A stretch of 64,000 bases of DNA, from the NCBI GenBank assembly GCA_029216955.1, contig JANAVB010042297.1, positions 1 to 64,000 of the forward strand. Direction: 5' to 3'. The translations under genes and the position numbers were made by a program. The notes under the pieces were generated by a model. That model worked only from the letters and a program-made list of their open reading frames with translations. It was not told the DNA's origin and searched no databases. The stretch's first letter is position 1, and every line of letters begins with the position of its first letter. Positions 21,109 to 31,301 of the stretch are shown in pieces. The DNA is from Iris pallida. Taxonomy: Eukaryota; Streptophyta; Magnoliopsida; Asparagales; Iridaceae.

Positions 21109-21726
21109 CTACCTGGAACCCCATGAATTCGTATAATATGCCTTATATAGAGCTCATCTAGCTTCTTTGTCGACAGTCCTACCTTGAATGGAATGAAGTG
21201 AGCTGATTTTGTCAGTCTTTCCATGATGACCCATATAGCGTCTTTCCCGTCGGGTATTTGTGGTAAGCCTGAGACAAAATCCTTCGTGATATGCTTCCAC
21301 TTCCATTCTGGGATAGGGAAAGGTTGGAGTAATCTTTCGGGTCTCTGACGTTCAGCTTTAACCTGCTGGCATACTAAACATCTAGAGACAAATCTGGCTA
21401 CTTTCCTCTTCATCCCATACCACCATACGTGCTTTCGAAGATCCTTGTACATCTTTGTTGCCCCTGGATGAATAGAATACTGTGACTGATGAGCCTCTTG
21501 TATTATGTCCTACCTCAAGCTACCCTTAGGCACACACAACAGAGTACCATACCTAAGAGAATCATCCTCTCGTTTGGTAAAGTCGTCTATTAGTCCTGTC
21601 TGTACCTGAATCTGAATGCTACGGAGACCTCATCACGAAACTGGACCTCCTTGATCTTCTCTATCAATCCAGATTGAACCTGCATGTTCATCATCTATCC
21701 CTCAAACCCTGGAATAATGACCTCAA
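21109..21726 (-). pseudogene. Chromo-1 pol: integrase amino-terminal region
   Basis: Minus-strand integrase start. It shows the zinc-binding region (IHPGATKMYKDLRKHVWW, CLVCQQVKAERQRP) and the first part of the catalytic core (WKHITKDFVSGLPQ with the first catalytic D, then WVIMERLTKSAHFIPF), ending HGVPGS at the Chromo-2 insertion point. Upstream, 21453-21721 holds the RNase H to integrase linker (VQSGLIEKIKE) in broken frames. It links leftward to 353-1206 and rightward, across SIRE-1 and Chromo-3, to 33934. Confidence 0.87.
21722..21726. repeat. Left TSD of SIRE-1 (CTCAA)
   Basis: CTCAA before the LTR border, repeated at 31296-31300. Confidence 0.93.
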
Positions 21727-22677
21727 TGAAGAACAGATGGCAACTCTAGAGGGGGGTGAATAGAGTTTATAGAGAAAATATCCAATTAAAAAATCAACTC
21801 TATCACAAAAAAACTAATCAGAGCAAATGCGGAATTTAAAGTGAGAAGCAAGAGAGCATACGCAAACACAGCCGATTTTAACCTGGTTTCCCTCGTGGAG
21901 GACTAGTCCAGGCCTGAGAACTCTAGCTCAGGATTAAATCCACTATTTTTGAAATAGTAGTTACAACTCGTGCCTTTACTTCAGAAGAGCACGTCAACTT
22001 CTTACAGAGGATCACAGTGGCGATGCTTGGACTTTTCCAAGCGACTTCTTGAACTCTTGCACAAGACTCCTAACTGAGAGATGCTGAGCACTCGAGACTT
22101 AGGAAACTTGTGGCTAGTAGATGAGAAGGGTATGGCTTATATTGAGCTTAAGAGAGAAGAGAAGAGAAGATTTGATGAATGAAAATGAGAGAATTCTTGG
22201 CCTATTTATAGGTTTTTAACAGGCAGAATTCGGCCAGAATTCTGGTAGGAATTTTCAAAAATTTGGCCGTTGGACAACTAGCAACCAGCCAACCCTAAAA
22301 ATTAGGGTGCTGATTTTTAGGAGACAGAGTTCGGCCCGAACTCTGTGTGGAGGCAGAGTTCGGCCCGAACTCTGTCTCCAGAGCACAGAACTGGTCCAAG
22401 GGTGAAATGGGCTAAGTTTGGATGTGGAGCTGTATGGGCTTTGGATAGGTTGTGGGTTGAGTCTCAAGAGCCCAGCATAACTCAGCTTACAAAATTTCTA
22501 AACTCAATAAAATGTAAAAGTATAGACGCAAAAACGACTTGTATATGCACATGAGCTGTCGTCTGAGCTATCATCTGGCTTGAGCAGAATATAGTCGTCG
22601 TGTGTCTTATTGAATTATCACAAGTATTATTTAGTCAACGTTATCAATATTTGGTTGACTGTGACTTTGTGTCAACA
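21727..22677 (-). repeat. SIRE-1 3' LTR
   Basis: 951 bp. Minus strand starts TGTTGACACAAAG at 22677 and ends GTTCTTCA at 21727. It contains a TATA box at 22203-22210 and, just upstream of it, three copies of a 21-nt inverted repeat (22222-22380). Confidence 0.94.
22203..22210 (-). promoter_or_regulatory. TATA box in SIRE-1 3' LTR
   Basis: Minus-strand TATAAATA within ACCTATAAATAGGCC; the same box is at 30821-30828 in the 5' LTR. Confidence 0.72.
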
Positions 22678-23000
22678 ATCTCTCCCATATTGATAATTGA
22701 CAAAATAATAATTGTATATTCAATTTCCATACCTGGACACAGGTAACGATATAGCTCCCCCATAATAAGTGCCGAGCTTAAGAGTAGCTCCCCCATAAAC
22801 AATGCTGTGAATCTCTGTTGGCCTGTTAATAATATTCTTCCAAAAGCACATATAAACCAAACAAACAGAAATAAAATATACACATAACTCCCCCTTTTGG
22901 CATTTAGCAATATGAGATAGATAAATGATAACTGGCAAAACACACATAAAGGAGAAGAAACTGCATATAAGATAATGACCAAGAGTCATAAATCTGATAA
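22678..23000 (-). other. SIRE-1 3' end with PPT and extra PPT-like tracts
   Basis: The tract next to the LTR is ATGGGAGAGAT (minus strand, 22678-22688). Three further minus-strand GGGGGAG tracts lie at about 22755, 22789 and 22889. Short AT-rich ORFs here are not convincing genes. Confidence 0.65.
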
Positions 23001-23136
23001 TAGATCTACCAATGTCCCAAAAGCATAATGCATAATAAATCTACTACAAACCAAGAACATAAAAGTAACTAAAGCAGAATGTAGAAAGCATAATCTAAGA
23101 TCTCCAGTAGCAGCCTCAAATAACAGTCCAAAACCA

Positions 23137-24422
23137 TCAACGAGCACGAGAGAGCCCGACGTCGTCCGAAGGATCAGTAAAGGAGCGACGTGGGTCCACA
23201 AAAGCTGCATTCGGATCCATGTAGCGATGAACCCAAGGGTCATCAATACGAAAGCCCTCACGATCGGGATCTCGCTCCATAGGAATGGGCATGGAAGGAT
23301 GGCGAGACATAGAATACCGGATGTCATGCAGCGAGTTGCTGATAGCACTCATCTGCAATATGGTACGATAGTCCAACTGAGTCCATCGATCATCCTCCAA
23401 AGTGAAACGATCTCGAAGCATGGCCTGAAGTGACTCAAGAGTGGCCGGAGGAGGAGGAGGATCCTGTCCGAGAGGAGGGGCATCCGGCTCATCCTCAGAA
23501 TGCTCAGACACGACCGGGGAGCCAACGGCCGCATGAAGTCTCCTTGCCTTGGAGAGAAAGGCAGGGGCAGGTAAGAATGGACACTCATCAAGAGGTACAT
23601 GGAACGCACGAAAGATCATAGGAAGGTATAAGGCATAAACCAAAGATCTTGGCTTCTTCCTACAGTTGATCATCCAATCCATCATTGTGCGTGGAAGATT
23701 GAAGGGAACATGGAAGTGGAGATGGTATAAGGCTGATATCTCAAAATAGGTAACTTCATCGGTGGAACCTGCTTTGGGTAGAATGGTGTTGAAAATGATC
23801 CGATGAAGCTCATAGAAATAAGGATTGAGGTACTTTGCCAAGAGCTTACGAGGACGTGTGTTAGGGCTACACAGGTCGTCCTTGAAACTCTCTAGAGAAA
23901 TCCTTTCGGGAAAGATAAAGGATCTAGCTTCAACAAGCTTCTCCCAAGAGTTAGGCTCAATAAGGTCAAGATATTCGGCTAATTCAAAATTATCAAATGA
24001 AATATCAATACCCGCAACACGTGAATAGATGCGAGTATGATCATGAGTCAAATTGCAATAAAACATTTGTATGGCACTACGATAAATGACCGAATTAGAA
24101 GTAACGAGTTCATCAAGACAAAGGTCATTAAAGAGTGCATCATACTGTGAGAAAATTGTGAAGTTTATGGGATGTCCCGCAAACACCGGACGTGTCCAAA
24201 AATCGCTAAACCATTCATTGAATGCGACTAGTGATATAAAGATTCGGTCGTCGAAAGTGTTTGGATCACGTGGACGTGGAGGATTGAACAACGGATGGGT
24301 TTGTTGTTCAATTACCGGTGCAACGGGTGGTGCAACGGGCGGCTCAATGGGAGGAGGGGCATTCGACGAGGACGCGCCCTCGGTCCGAAGTCTTTTCCAC
24401 AGTTAAGCAATCGTGGAGCCAT
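23137..24422 (-). CDS. Env-position ORF, 'putative plant transposon protein' type
   Basis: An open frame of at least 384 codons lies between pol and the 3' LTR, where SIRE elements may carry an env-like ORF. It continues upstream of the first in-frame TTG at 24291 through a Pro/Ala-rich leader. An ATG at 24422 is one base out of frame, so a small indel has probably broken the start. The middle (RKLLAKYLNPYFYELHRIIF, AGSTDEVTYFEISALYHL, PFNLPRTMMDWM) resembles the family annotated 'putative plant transposon protein'; I recall this similarity and did not search for it. I see no signal peptide, transmembrane helix or coiled coil, so an envelope role is not supported. The carboxy end is acidic and proline-rich (DPPPPPATLESLQ). 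Confidence 0.72.
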
Positions 24423-25202
24423 AAACAAATATAATAAAGAAATTTGAGATATAGAAAAGAAAAGAGTTATACCTCAAGATATTGAAGGATTATGAAAGAG
24501 AATTGAAAACCAAGCCTTCTCCTTGAGTTTGGGGAAGAATGGAGCCCAATAGAGGAGAAACTAGGGTTAGGGTTTTGAGAGTTTTGAGTAGGAGAAGTAG
24601 AAAAGGTGGTAAGAAGGAAGGAGAGGAAAGAGAAACTGAAATAAAGGGGAGGGTTTCTCTTGGTCGGGTTAAATTATGACCATTGGATCAACAATTGGAT
24701 CAACGGCTGAGCCTGTTCCCGATTCTGGAACAGGCAGGCCGAATTCGGCCCAAACTCTGGTAGGGGCAGAGTTCGGCCCAAATTCCGATTCCTGGGGACA
24801 GAACAGAAATCAGGCTGAGTTGAGTCAAAAATTGGTTAAGTGAAGATAAAAACCAATATAACAAAAGTTTAAGTACAAAAAGGATCCAATTAGTAATTAG
24901 ATGAGTAGCAGATAGTGATTTCAAAGCAGTAATATGAAGTTTGAAAAATTAGTATTTCAGCAAGTGATAAATAAAAAAATGAACCGTGTAATAAACAAAG
25001 AATTATATTATAATTCAATATTTTGAATCTGCCATGGGTTAGCTGCAGGGGCCGGATCCCAGCTAGCGGTAGTCCTGAGGACTAGTGCACCGTGTCGCTT
25101 AGGCTTTTACGCCTTGTTGTCAGAAGGACCCTTTCGGCTTGTATCCATAGCAAGTTCATCATAAGAGAATCACAATATATTCGATATTTACGAGGTTTAT
25201 TT
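24423..25202 (-). other. SIRE-1 spacer between RNase H and the env-position ORF
   Basis: Non-coding. It holds two degenerate copies of the LTR inverted-repeat motif (GAATTCGGCCCAAACTCTG and CAGAGTTCGGCCC, about 24727-24790) and a compact GC-rich stretch at 25030-25145 with the near-palindrome TAGTCCTGAGGACTA. It lies upstream of the ORF and may serve as its promoter or leader. Confidence 0.5.
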
Positions 25203-26700
25203 TTAATTTATAACAGCTTCATCTAAAATTCTAAGTTCACGACAAAGAAAATTGAAGCGCTCTTCGGATAATGGTTTGGTGAAGAAGTCTGCTAACTGAT
25301 GATCAGTGCCAATAAATTCTAAGTTAATCGTGCCATTTTGCTGATGATCACGCAAAAAGTGGTGTCGTATCTCAATGTGCTTCGTGCGTGAGTGACAAAT
25401 GGGGTTCTTAGTCAAGTTTATAGTACTAGTGTTGTCACAAAAGATTGGACTATGCATGAAAGATAAATTATAGTCTTCAAGGGTTTGCTTCATCTACAGA
25501 ATTTGTGCACAACAACGCCCAGCTGCTATGTATTCAGATTCTTGTGGATAGTGCGACAAAATTCTACTTCTTGCTAAACCAAGAGACTAAAGCCTTTTCT
25601 AATAAATGACACGTGTCGCTCGTACTTTTACGGTCGACCTTGCATCCAACAAAATCAGCATCAGAGTAACTAATGAGGTCAAATGATGTTGTCTTAGGAT
25701 ACCATAGGCCCACTGTAACCGTACCCTTAAGGTATCGAAAGATACGCTTAACTGCGGTCATGTGTGATTCCTTAGGATTTGCTTGATATCTAGCACACAG
25801 GCAAACGCTAAACATTATATCAGGGCGACTAGCAGTAAGATAGAGTAGACTGCCTATCATACCTCGATACTTACGTTGATCTACGGGTTTGCCGCTATCA
25901 TCTGGTTCAAGTTTGGTTGAAGTAGCCATAGGAGTGCTGATTGGTTTGACGTTATCAAGGTCGAATTTCTTCAGCATGTCCTTTGTATACTTCGATTGAC
26001 AGATGAAGGTTCCATTTGACATTTGTTTGACTTGCAGTCCAAGAAAGTAGTTGAGCTCCCCCATCATGCTCATCTCAAACTCGGTCTGCATACACTTGGC
26101 AAAATCTTGACAAAGGATTTCATCAGTAGAACCAAAAATAATATCATCTACATATATTTGTACTAAAAGAATAGTGTCTTTGAAAGATTTTATGAAAAGT
26201 GTAGTGTCAATTTTCCTTTTTGAAAAACCTTTCTCAAGCAAGAAGTTGCTTAGCCGTTCATACCAAGCTCTAGGAGCTTGTTTGAGGCCATATAGAGCTT
26301 TCTTTAGCTTGAACACGTGGTCGGGAAATTTGTGATTTTCAAAGCCAGGAGGTTGTTTTACATAAACTTCCTCCTTAATAAAACCATTCAAGAAAGCACT
26401 TTTAACATCCATTTGAAATAATTTGAAATTTTGAAAATTTGCAAATGCACAAAGCATCCGAATGGATTCTAATCTAGCAACAGGAGCATACGTCTCATCG
26501 TAGTCGATACCTTCCTCTTGGTTGTATCCTTGGGCTACTAGACGAGCTTTGTTGCGTGTGACTGAACCATCTTCATTCACTTTGTTTCTAAAAACCCATT
26601 TAGTACCAATAATCGAGTGATTAGCCGGTCTAGGAACGAGTTCCCATACTTGGCTCCTCTCGAATTGGTTGAGTTTCTCTTGCATAGCAGAAATCTAAAA
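25203..26700 (-). pseudogene. SIRE-1 reverse transcriptase and RNase H
   Basis: The RT ORF (25564-26685, 373 codons) shows [55 protein letters not shown] and the catalytic [12 protein letters not shown], followed by [18 protein letters not shown] and the start of RNase H ([17 protein letters not shown]). A stop near 25563 and a frame change separate it from the rest of RNase H (25203-25493: FCDNTSTINLTKNP, HIEIRHHFLRD, ADFFTKPL). It copies element RNA into DNA and degrades the RNA template. Apart from these breaks the catalytic motifs are intact. Confidence 0.92.
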
Positions 26701-27878
26701 TTCATCATTGAAAGCTTCTGAATATTTTTTTTAGGCTCAATTTGTGAAATAAAGGCAGTGCTAGCAATAGAGTCTCTTAATGATGATCTAGTAGTTACTC
26801 CTCGTGAAACCTCATCGATTACCAAATTTCTGGATGTGATGGCTTGAAAGAGAATTTCTTTGGCAAGCCCTCCAGAGAATTGGTTTCAGTTGTGGTGTTC
26901 ATTGGAGTAGATGTTGATGGCTCAACATCATCATCAAGGGTAGCTGATGTACTGTTGTCTTCATCGAAAGTCACATTTGTAGACTCTTCCACAATTAAAG
27001 AGCGTTTGTTAAAAACTCTATATCCCTTACTCTTGGCAGCATAGCCAAGAAAAATACTATCGTCAGCTTTGGCATCAAATTTGCCTAAGTTGTCTTTGGT
27101 GTTAAGGATAAAACATCTACATCCAAAAACTCTAAATAAGAAACATTTGGGGTTCTCCCAAACCAAAGCTCATAGGGTATTTTCTTCGTAATAGGACGAA
27201 TAAGCACCCTATTTAAAATGTGGCATGCTGTACAGACAGCTTCAGCCCAAAAGTATTTCGGAAGTGAAAACTTGTTCAACATGACTCTAGCCACATCGCC
27301 AAGAGTCCTATTCTTCCGCTCCACAATACCATTTTGTTGGGGAGTTCTTGGACAAGAAAACTCATGATCAAATCTATTGGAATCACAAAACTTTTCAAAA
27401 TCAGAATTTTTGAACTCGCCTTCATGATCACTTCGGATACGAGTAATCATGTAGCCTTTTTCGTTTTGAACTTTCTTTACAAAAATCTTAAAAACTGAAA
27501 TAGTATCACTTTTATAAGTAAGAAAGAAACCCAAGTAAATCTTGAAAAGTCATCAACAATAACAAAGGCATAGAGTTTTCCACCAAGACTGGCTACTCTA
27601 CTAGGGCCAAATAAATCCATATGGAGTAGTTGCAGGGGTCTAGTAGTGCTTACAGAGTTTGTGGAATGAAAAGATGACTTGGTTACCTTATTCAACTCAC
27701 ATTCGGCACATACTGTGTCCTTTTTGAATGTGATGTCGGGCAAGCCTCTAACTAGCTTCTTGGTCGATAGCCTGGATATAGTATCTATATTTGCATGACC
27801 AAGATGCTGGTGCCATAGTAACCGTTCATCTTTATGAGCAAATAGGCATCTTCCTGCATTGTTAGTATTTGCAGACAA
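26577..27878 (-). pseudogene. SIRE-1 integrase
   Basis: Copia integrase in three or four overlapping frames. 27477-27878 holds the zinc-binding GAG-pre-integrase region (LWHQHLGHANIDTISRLS, CAECELNK) and the catalytic core start (LLHMDLFGPSRV, FVIVDDFSRFTWV). 27085-27534 has RIRSDHEGEFKN and TPQQNGIVERKNRTL, carrying the remaining catalytic D and E. 26819-27166 and 26577-26825 give the carboxy-terminal part (LGYAAKSKGYRVFN). The DDE residues are all present; the frame changes inactivate it as read. Confidence 0.9.
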
Positions 27879-28237
27879 ATAGAAAATATAAATATATCCT
27901 CTCTTACCCCTTCAAAAGCAATGTCTCCCGTTGACCTATCATAAATAAGGCATTTGTTTTGTCCAAAGTTAATGTCATAACCATGGTCAGCAAGATGACT
28001 AATGCTGAGCAGGTTATGCTTTAACTCGGTCACTAGGCAGACATCCTTTATTACGGGAGAGGAAGGATAACCAATATTACCATTACCTATAATATAACCT
28101 TTAAGGTTGTTGCCGAAGGATACATATCCTTCTCTTTTCATCGATAGTGATGTGAAAAGATTTGCGTCTCCCGTCATATGCCGCGAGCATCCACTATCGA
28201 GAATCCACTTACTCTTAGTTGAGGAGGGAAGGTCCAC
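27785..28237 (-). pseudogene. SIRE-1 aspartic protease
   Basis: Minus-strand segment with KWILDSGCSRHMTGDANLF, the copia protease active site (DSG), followed by GYIIGNGNIGYPSS and LKHNLLSISHLADHGYDINF. The frame changes near 27880 into the integrase frame. It would mature the gag-pol polyprotein. Confidence 0.9.
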
Positions 28238-28299
28238 CTACATCAAGAGTAGATGTGACCTTTGGTACCCAAGTTCTTGAGGGTCCTGAAAAGTTAGTT

Positions 28300-28662
28300 T
28301 TTGGAAACCATGCATATATCTTTCTATCTACTAATCTTCTAATTCTACATTGTGGTGATATGTGTCCATGTAAACCACAATAAGTACATATAGCATTCCT
28401 ATTTATATTAAGAGCATGATGATGTGTCTATAATAAGAAGAAGTATGATGATTAGCATGGTGATAATGACTATGCATAGAGTGATGTGGAGTGGCATGGT
28501 GATATTGTCTATGTGGGACATCAGAGTAATATGGAGTAGCATGGTGATAATGTCTATATGGAGCAGTATGGTGATGATCCTATATGTAGAATGATGTTGA
28601 TTGTGTCTTTGTGCAACATTGTGATGATTGTATCTATGTGTAGCATGATGATTGTGTATCAT
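28300..28662 (-). pseudogene. SIRE-1 gag end: His-rich linker and second zinc knuckle
   Basis: Downstream of the gag stop the minus strand still reads, in another frame, a His/Tyr-rich repeat (YHHATPYYSDVPHRQYHH and YHHATPHHSMHSHYHHANHH), then an intact CCHC knuckle CTYCGLHGHISPQC near 28360-28400 and TWVPKVTS, the usual end of SIRE gag. The DNA of the His-rich part is a degenerate array of short units, which may have caused the frame loss. Confidence 0.7.
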
Positions 28663-30290
28663 ATGAGAGTTATTTCTACGTGTATGTAGTTTGGTGTTTT
28701 ATGGAAGTATGTGTACATGAAAGCATGGTTACGTGTTGTAAGTGGATGACGTGGAAGACTAGTATGAAAAATATTATGCTTTGTGTGTGTCTCATATGAT
28801 TGGGTTTGAGGTTGAACAACCTGTTTTCCCAATTTAGTCTCTAATCTCTTAGAGACAGCCTGCAGTTCAGTGATCTTAGCATTTAAACCATATATCTTAG
28901 TCATAGAAATCTTGTGTCTACTCTTTTCTTCAGCAAGCATCGTGTTGAGTGTTGTGATTTCTTGTGTTTGTTGCTCAATACGTGCTTCGGCATCATGAAG
29001 GCTTAGTTTAAGCTTAGATACCTCATCTGTGACTTCCGTGGGTGAAGTGTCTCTAATGTTATCAAGTAATAAAGAAAGTCTTTGAATTTCGACTTCATGA
29101 CTTTTGATTTTGTCCTTGGCATGTTTGTATTTACCAATGATCTTTTTGTGATCATCGAGTAAATCGGTGAAAGCATCGCCAAGTTCATCAAAAGAGAAGT
29201 CGTCAAGAGTTTCGTTTGATACCTTGTCGGACGTTGCCATTAGGCACACATTAGCCGCATCTTGAGGAGAGTCCTTTTCTTCCTCGGAGTCACTAGCTTC
29301 GCTTTCATGCCAAATGCTTGTGTTGGCATATTTCTTTGAGGAGGTCTTCTTGTATGGCTTCTCATAGCGGTTGTCTTTCTTCAAGAATGGACAGTCTTTT
29401 CGGACATGTCCAGTCTTCTTATAACCGTAGCAGGTTGGCTCTTCTTCGCCATCTTCTTGTGGTTCCTTCTTTCTTCGATTGAAACGGAGGAATTTTTTGA
29501 AGTTGCGGACCATAAGAGCTTGATCATCATCTTCTGAGTTGTCGTCATCCGTCTCTTCGGGTTCAGCCCTCCGTCGGTGAGATTTGAGTGCGATCTCCTT
29601 AGCCTTAGGAGCAGGCTCTTCGAAGTCCTTGAGGTCAAGCTCATGAGTCATTAGCTTTCCCATCAAGGTCTCCATGGACATGGTTGTGAGATCATTTCCT
29701 TCTATGATGGCTGTCACCTTAGGGTTCCAAATTTTTGGTAGCCCCCTAAGTAGCTTACGAATCTTCTCGTGATTTGAATATTGCTTGCCGAGTGAAGATA
29801 GGGGGTTGATGATGTCGAGGAATCTTGTGAACATTTGCGTGATCGTCTCGTTTGGCTTCATCTTGAAAGCCTCGTATTCTTGAGTGAGACAGCTTATCTT
29901 AGATTCCTTGACTTGGGTGGTTCCTTCATGCGTCACTTCTAGGAGTTTCCATACTTTATGAGATGTGGTGCATGTAGATACCCTGTTGAACGCATTCCTG
30001 TCTATAGCACAGAATAAAGCATTAATAGCTCTCGCATCTAGAGTTGCCTGTTTCTTCTCATCGTCAGAATACTTGTCATATGATTTCTCAACAAGATCAC
30101 CGTTGACAACTATTCTGGCGGGCTTTTTGTAACCGTCAGTGACGATAGTCCACAGGTCAAAGTCTAGCGACTTGAGATAAAAGCTCATCCTTGTTTTCCA
30201 ATACGTGTAGTTAGTTCCATCAAATAGGGGAGGCCTATGAGTGGACTGTCCTTCACCGTGATTGGAAATCAAGGATTGTGTGGTTGCCAT
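28659..30290 (-). CDS. SIRE-1 gag
   Basis: 543 codons from ATG at 30290, 40 nt inside the PBS. Residues 18-220 form a copia gag domain (PPLFDGTNYTYWKTRMSFYL, LDARAINALFCAIDRNAFNR, LTQEYEAFKMKPNETITQMF, KLLRGLPKIWNPKVTAII). An acidic stretch, a basic stretch and a zinc knuckle with its second Cys changed to Tyr (CYGYKKTGHVRKDCP) follow near 287-301, then a long coiled coil (about 400-500). It would form the particle and package element RNA. The natural protein probably continued through the second knuckle into pol; the stop at 28659 looks acquired. Confidence 0.9.
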   Translation of the reverse strand: MATTQSLISNHGEGQSTHRPPLFDGTNYTYWKTRMSFYLKSLDFDLWTIVTDGYKKPARIVVNGDLVEKSYDKYSDDEKKQATLDARAINALFCAIDRNAFNRVSTCTTSHKVWKLLEVTHEGTTQVKESKISCLTQEYEAFKMKPNETITQMFTRFLDIINPLSSLGKQYSNHEKIRKLLRGLPKIWNPKVTAIIEGNDLTTMSMETLMGKLMTHELDLKDFEEPAPKAKEIALKSHRRRAEPEETDDDNSEDDDQALMVRNFKKFLRFNRRKKEPQEDGEEEPTCYGYKKTGHVRKDCPFLKKDNRYEKPYKKTSSKKYANTSIWHESEASDSEEEKDSPQDAANVCLMATSDKVSNETLDDFSFDELGDAFTDLLDDHKKIIGKYKHAKDKIKSHEVEIQRLSLLLDNIRDTSPTEVTDEVSKLKLSLHDAEARIEQQTQEITTLNTMLAEEKSRHKISMTKIYGLNAKITELQAVSKRLETKLGKQVVQPQTQSYETHTKHNIFHTSLPRHPLTTRNHAFMYTYFHKTPNYIHVEITLI

Positions 30291-30330
30291 GGATCAGCTC
30301 TAGGATGTAAGTCCTTGTAAAGAGAACAGA

Positions 30331-30342
30331 GCTCTGATACCA
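30331..30342 (-). other. SIRE-1 primer-binding site
   Basis: Minus-strand TGGTATCAGAGC, complementary to the 3' end of initiator tRNA-Met, two bases after the 5' LTR. Typical of copia elements. Confidence 0.92.
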
Positions 30343-30344
30343 AT

Positions 30345-31295
30345 TAAAGAACATATGGCAACTCTAGAGGGGGTGAATAGAGTTTATAGAGAAAATATCC
30401 AATTAAAAAATCAACTCTATCACAAACAAAACTAATCAGAGCAAATGCGAAATTTAAAGTGAGAAGCAAGAGAGCATACGCAAATACACCCGATTTTAAC
30501 CTGGTTTCCCTCGTGGAGGACTAGTCCAGGCCTGAGAACTCTAGCTCAGGATTAAATCCACTATTTGTGAAATAGTAGTTACAACCCGTGCCTTTACTTC
30601 AGAAGAGCACGTCAACTTCTTACAGAGGATCGCAGTGGCGATGCTTGGACTTTTCCAAACGACTTCTTGAACTCTTGCACAAGACTCCTAACTGAGAGAT
30701 GCTGAGCACTCGAGACTTAGGAAACTTGTGGCTAGTAGATGAGAAGGGTATGGCTTATATTGAGCTTAAGAGAGAAGAGAAGAGAAGATTGGATGAATGA
30801 AAATGAGAGAATTCTTGGCCTATTTATAGGTTTTTAACAGGCAGAATTCGGCCAGAATTCTGGTAGGAATTTTCAAAAATTGGGCCGTTGGACAACTAGC
30901 AACTAGCCAACCCTAAAAATTAGGGTGCTGATTTTTAGAAGACAGAGTTCGGCCCGAACTCTGTGTGGAGGCAGAGTTCGGCCCGAACTCTGTCTCCAGA
31001 GCACAGAACTGGTCCAAGGGTGAAATAGGCTAAGTTTGGATGTGGAGCTGTATGGGCTTTGGATAGGTTGTGGGTTGAGTCTCAAGAGCCCAGCATAACT
31101 CAGCTTACAAAATTTCTAGACTCAATAAAATGTAAAAGTACAGACGCAAAAACGACTTGTATATGCACATGAGCAGTCGTCTGAGCTGTCGTCTGGCTTG
31201 AGCAGAATATAGTCGTCGTGTGTCTTATTGAATTATCACAAGTATTATTTAGTCAACGTTATCAATATTTGGTTGACTGTGGCTTTGGGTCAATA
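30345..31295 (-). repeat. SIRE-1 5' LTR
   Basis: 951 bp, same layout as the 3' LTR: inverted repeats at about 30842-30990 and TATA box at 30821-30828. Its outer end has changed (TATTGACCC in place of TGTTGACAC). Confidence 0.94.
30821..30828 (-). promoter_or_regulatory. TATA box of SIRE-1
   Basis: Minus-strand TATAAATA, about 530 bp upstream of the gag ATG and immediately downstream of the 21-nt inverted repeats. Confidence 0.75.
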
Positions 31296-31300
31296 CTCAA
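31296..31300. repeat. Right TSD of SIRE-1 (CTCAA)
   Basis: CTCAA, identical to 21722-21726. It overlaps the TSD of Chromo-3 by four bases. Confidence 0.93.
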
Positions 31301-31301
31301 T
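31297..31301. repeat. Left TSD of Chromo-3 (TCAAT)
   Basis: TCAAT adjoining the LTR end at 31302; partner at 33929-33933. Confidence 0.85.

Larger units (their letters stand above)
21727..31295 (-). mobile_element. SIRE-1: complete SIRE-type Ty1/copia element
   Basis: 9569 bp on the minus strand with two 951-bp LTRs, CTCAA duplications, a tRNA-iMet PBS, gag, protease, integrase, RT, RNase H, an extra ORF in the env position, and PPT. The domain order PR-INT-RT-RH defines Ty1/copia. The RT sequence, long gag with coiled coil and zinc knuckles, and the long 3' region identify the SIRE/Maximus lineage. I counted about two dozen LTR differences by eye, roughly 2-3 percent. Pol carries frameshifts and stops, so it is not autonomous as it stands. 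Confidence 0.95.

Noticed and set aside
23137..24291. Calling the SIRE-1 extra ORF an envelope gene
   Set aside because: No signal peptide, transmembrane segment or coiled coil is visible; position alone is not enough.
25030..25145. Hammerhead-type ribozyme or tRNA gene in the GC-rich stretch
   Set aside because: The CTGATGA/GAAA core and a cloverleaf are not present.
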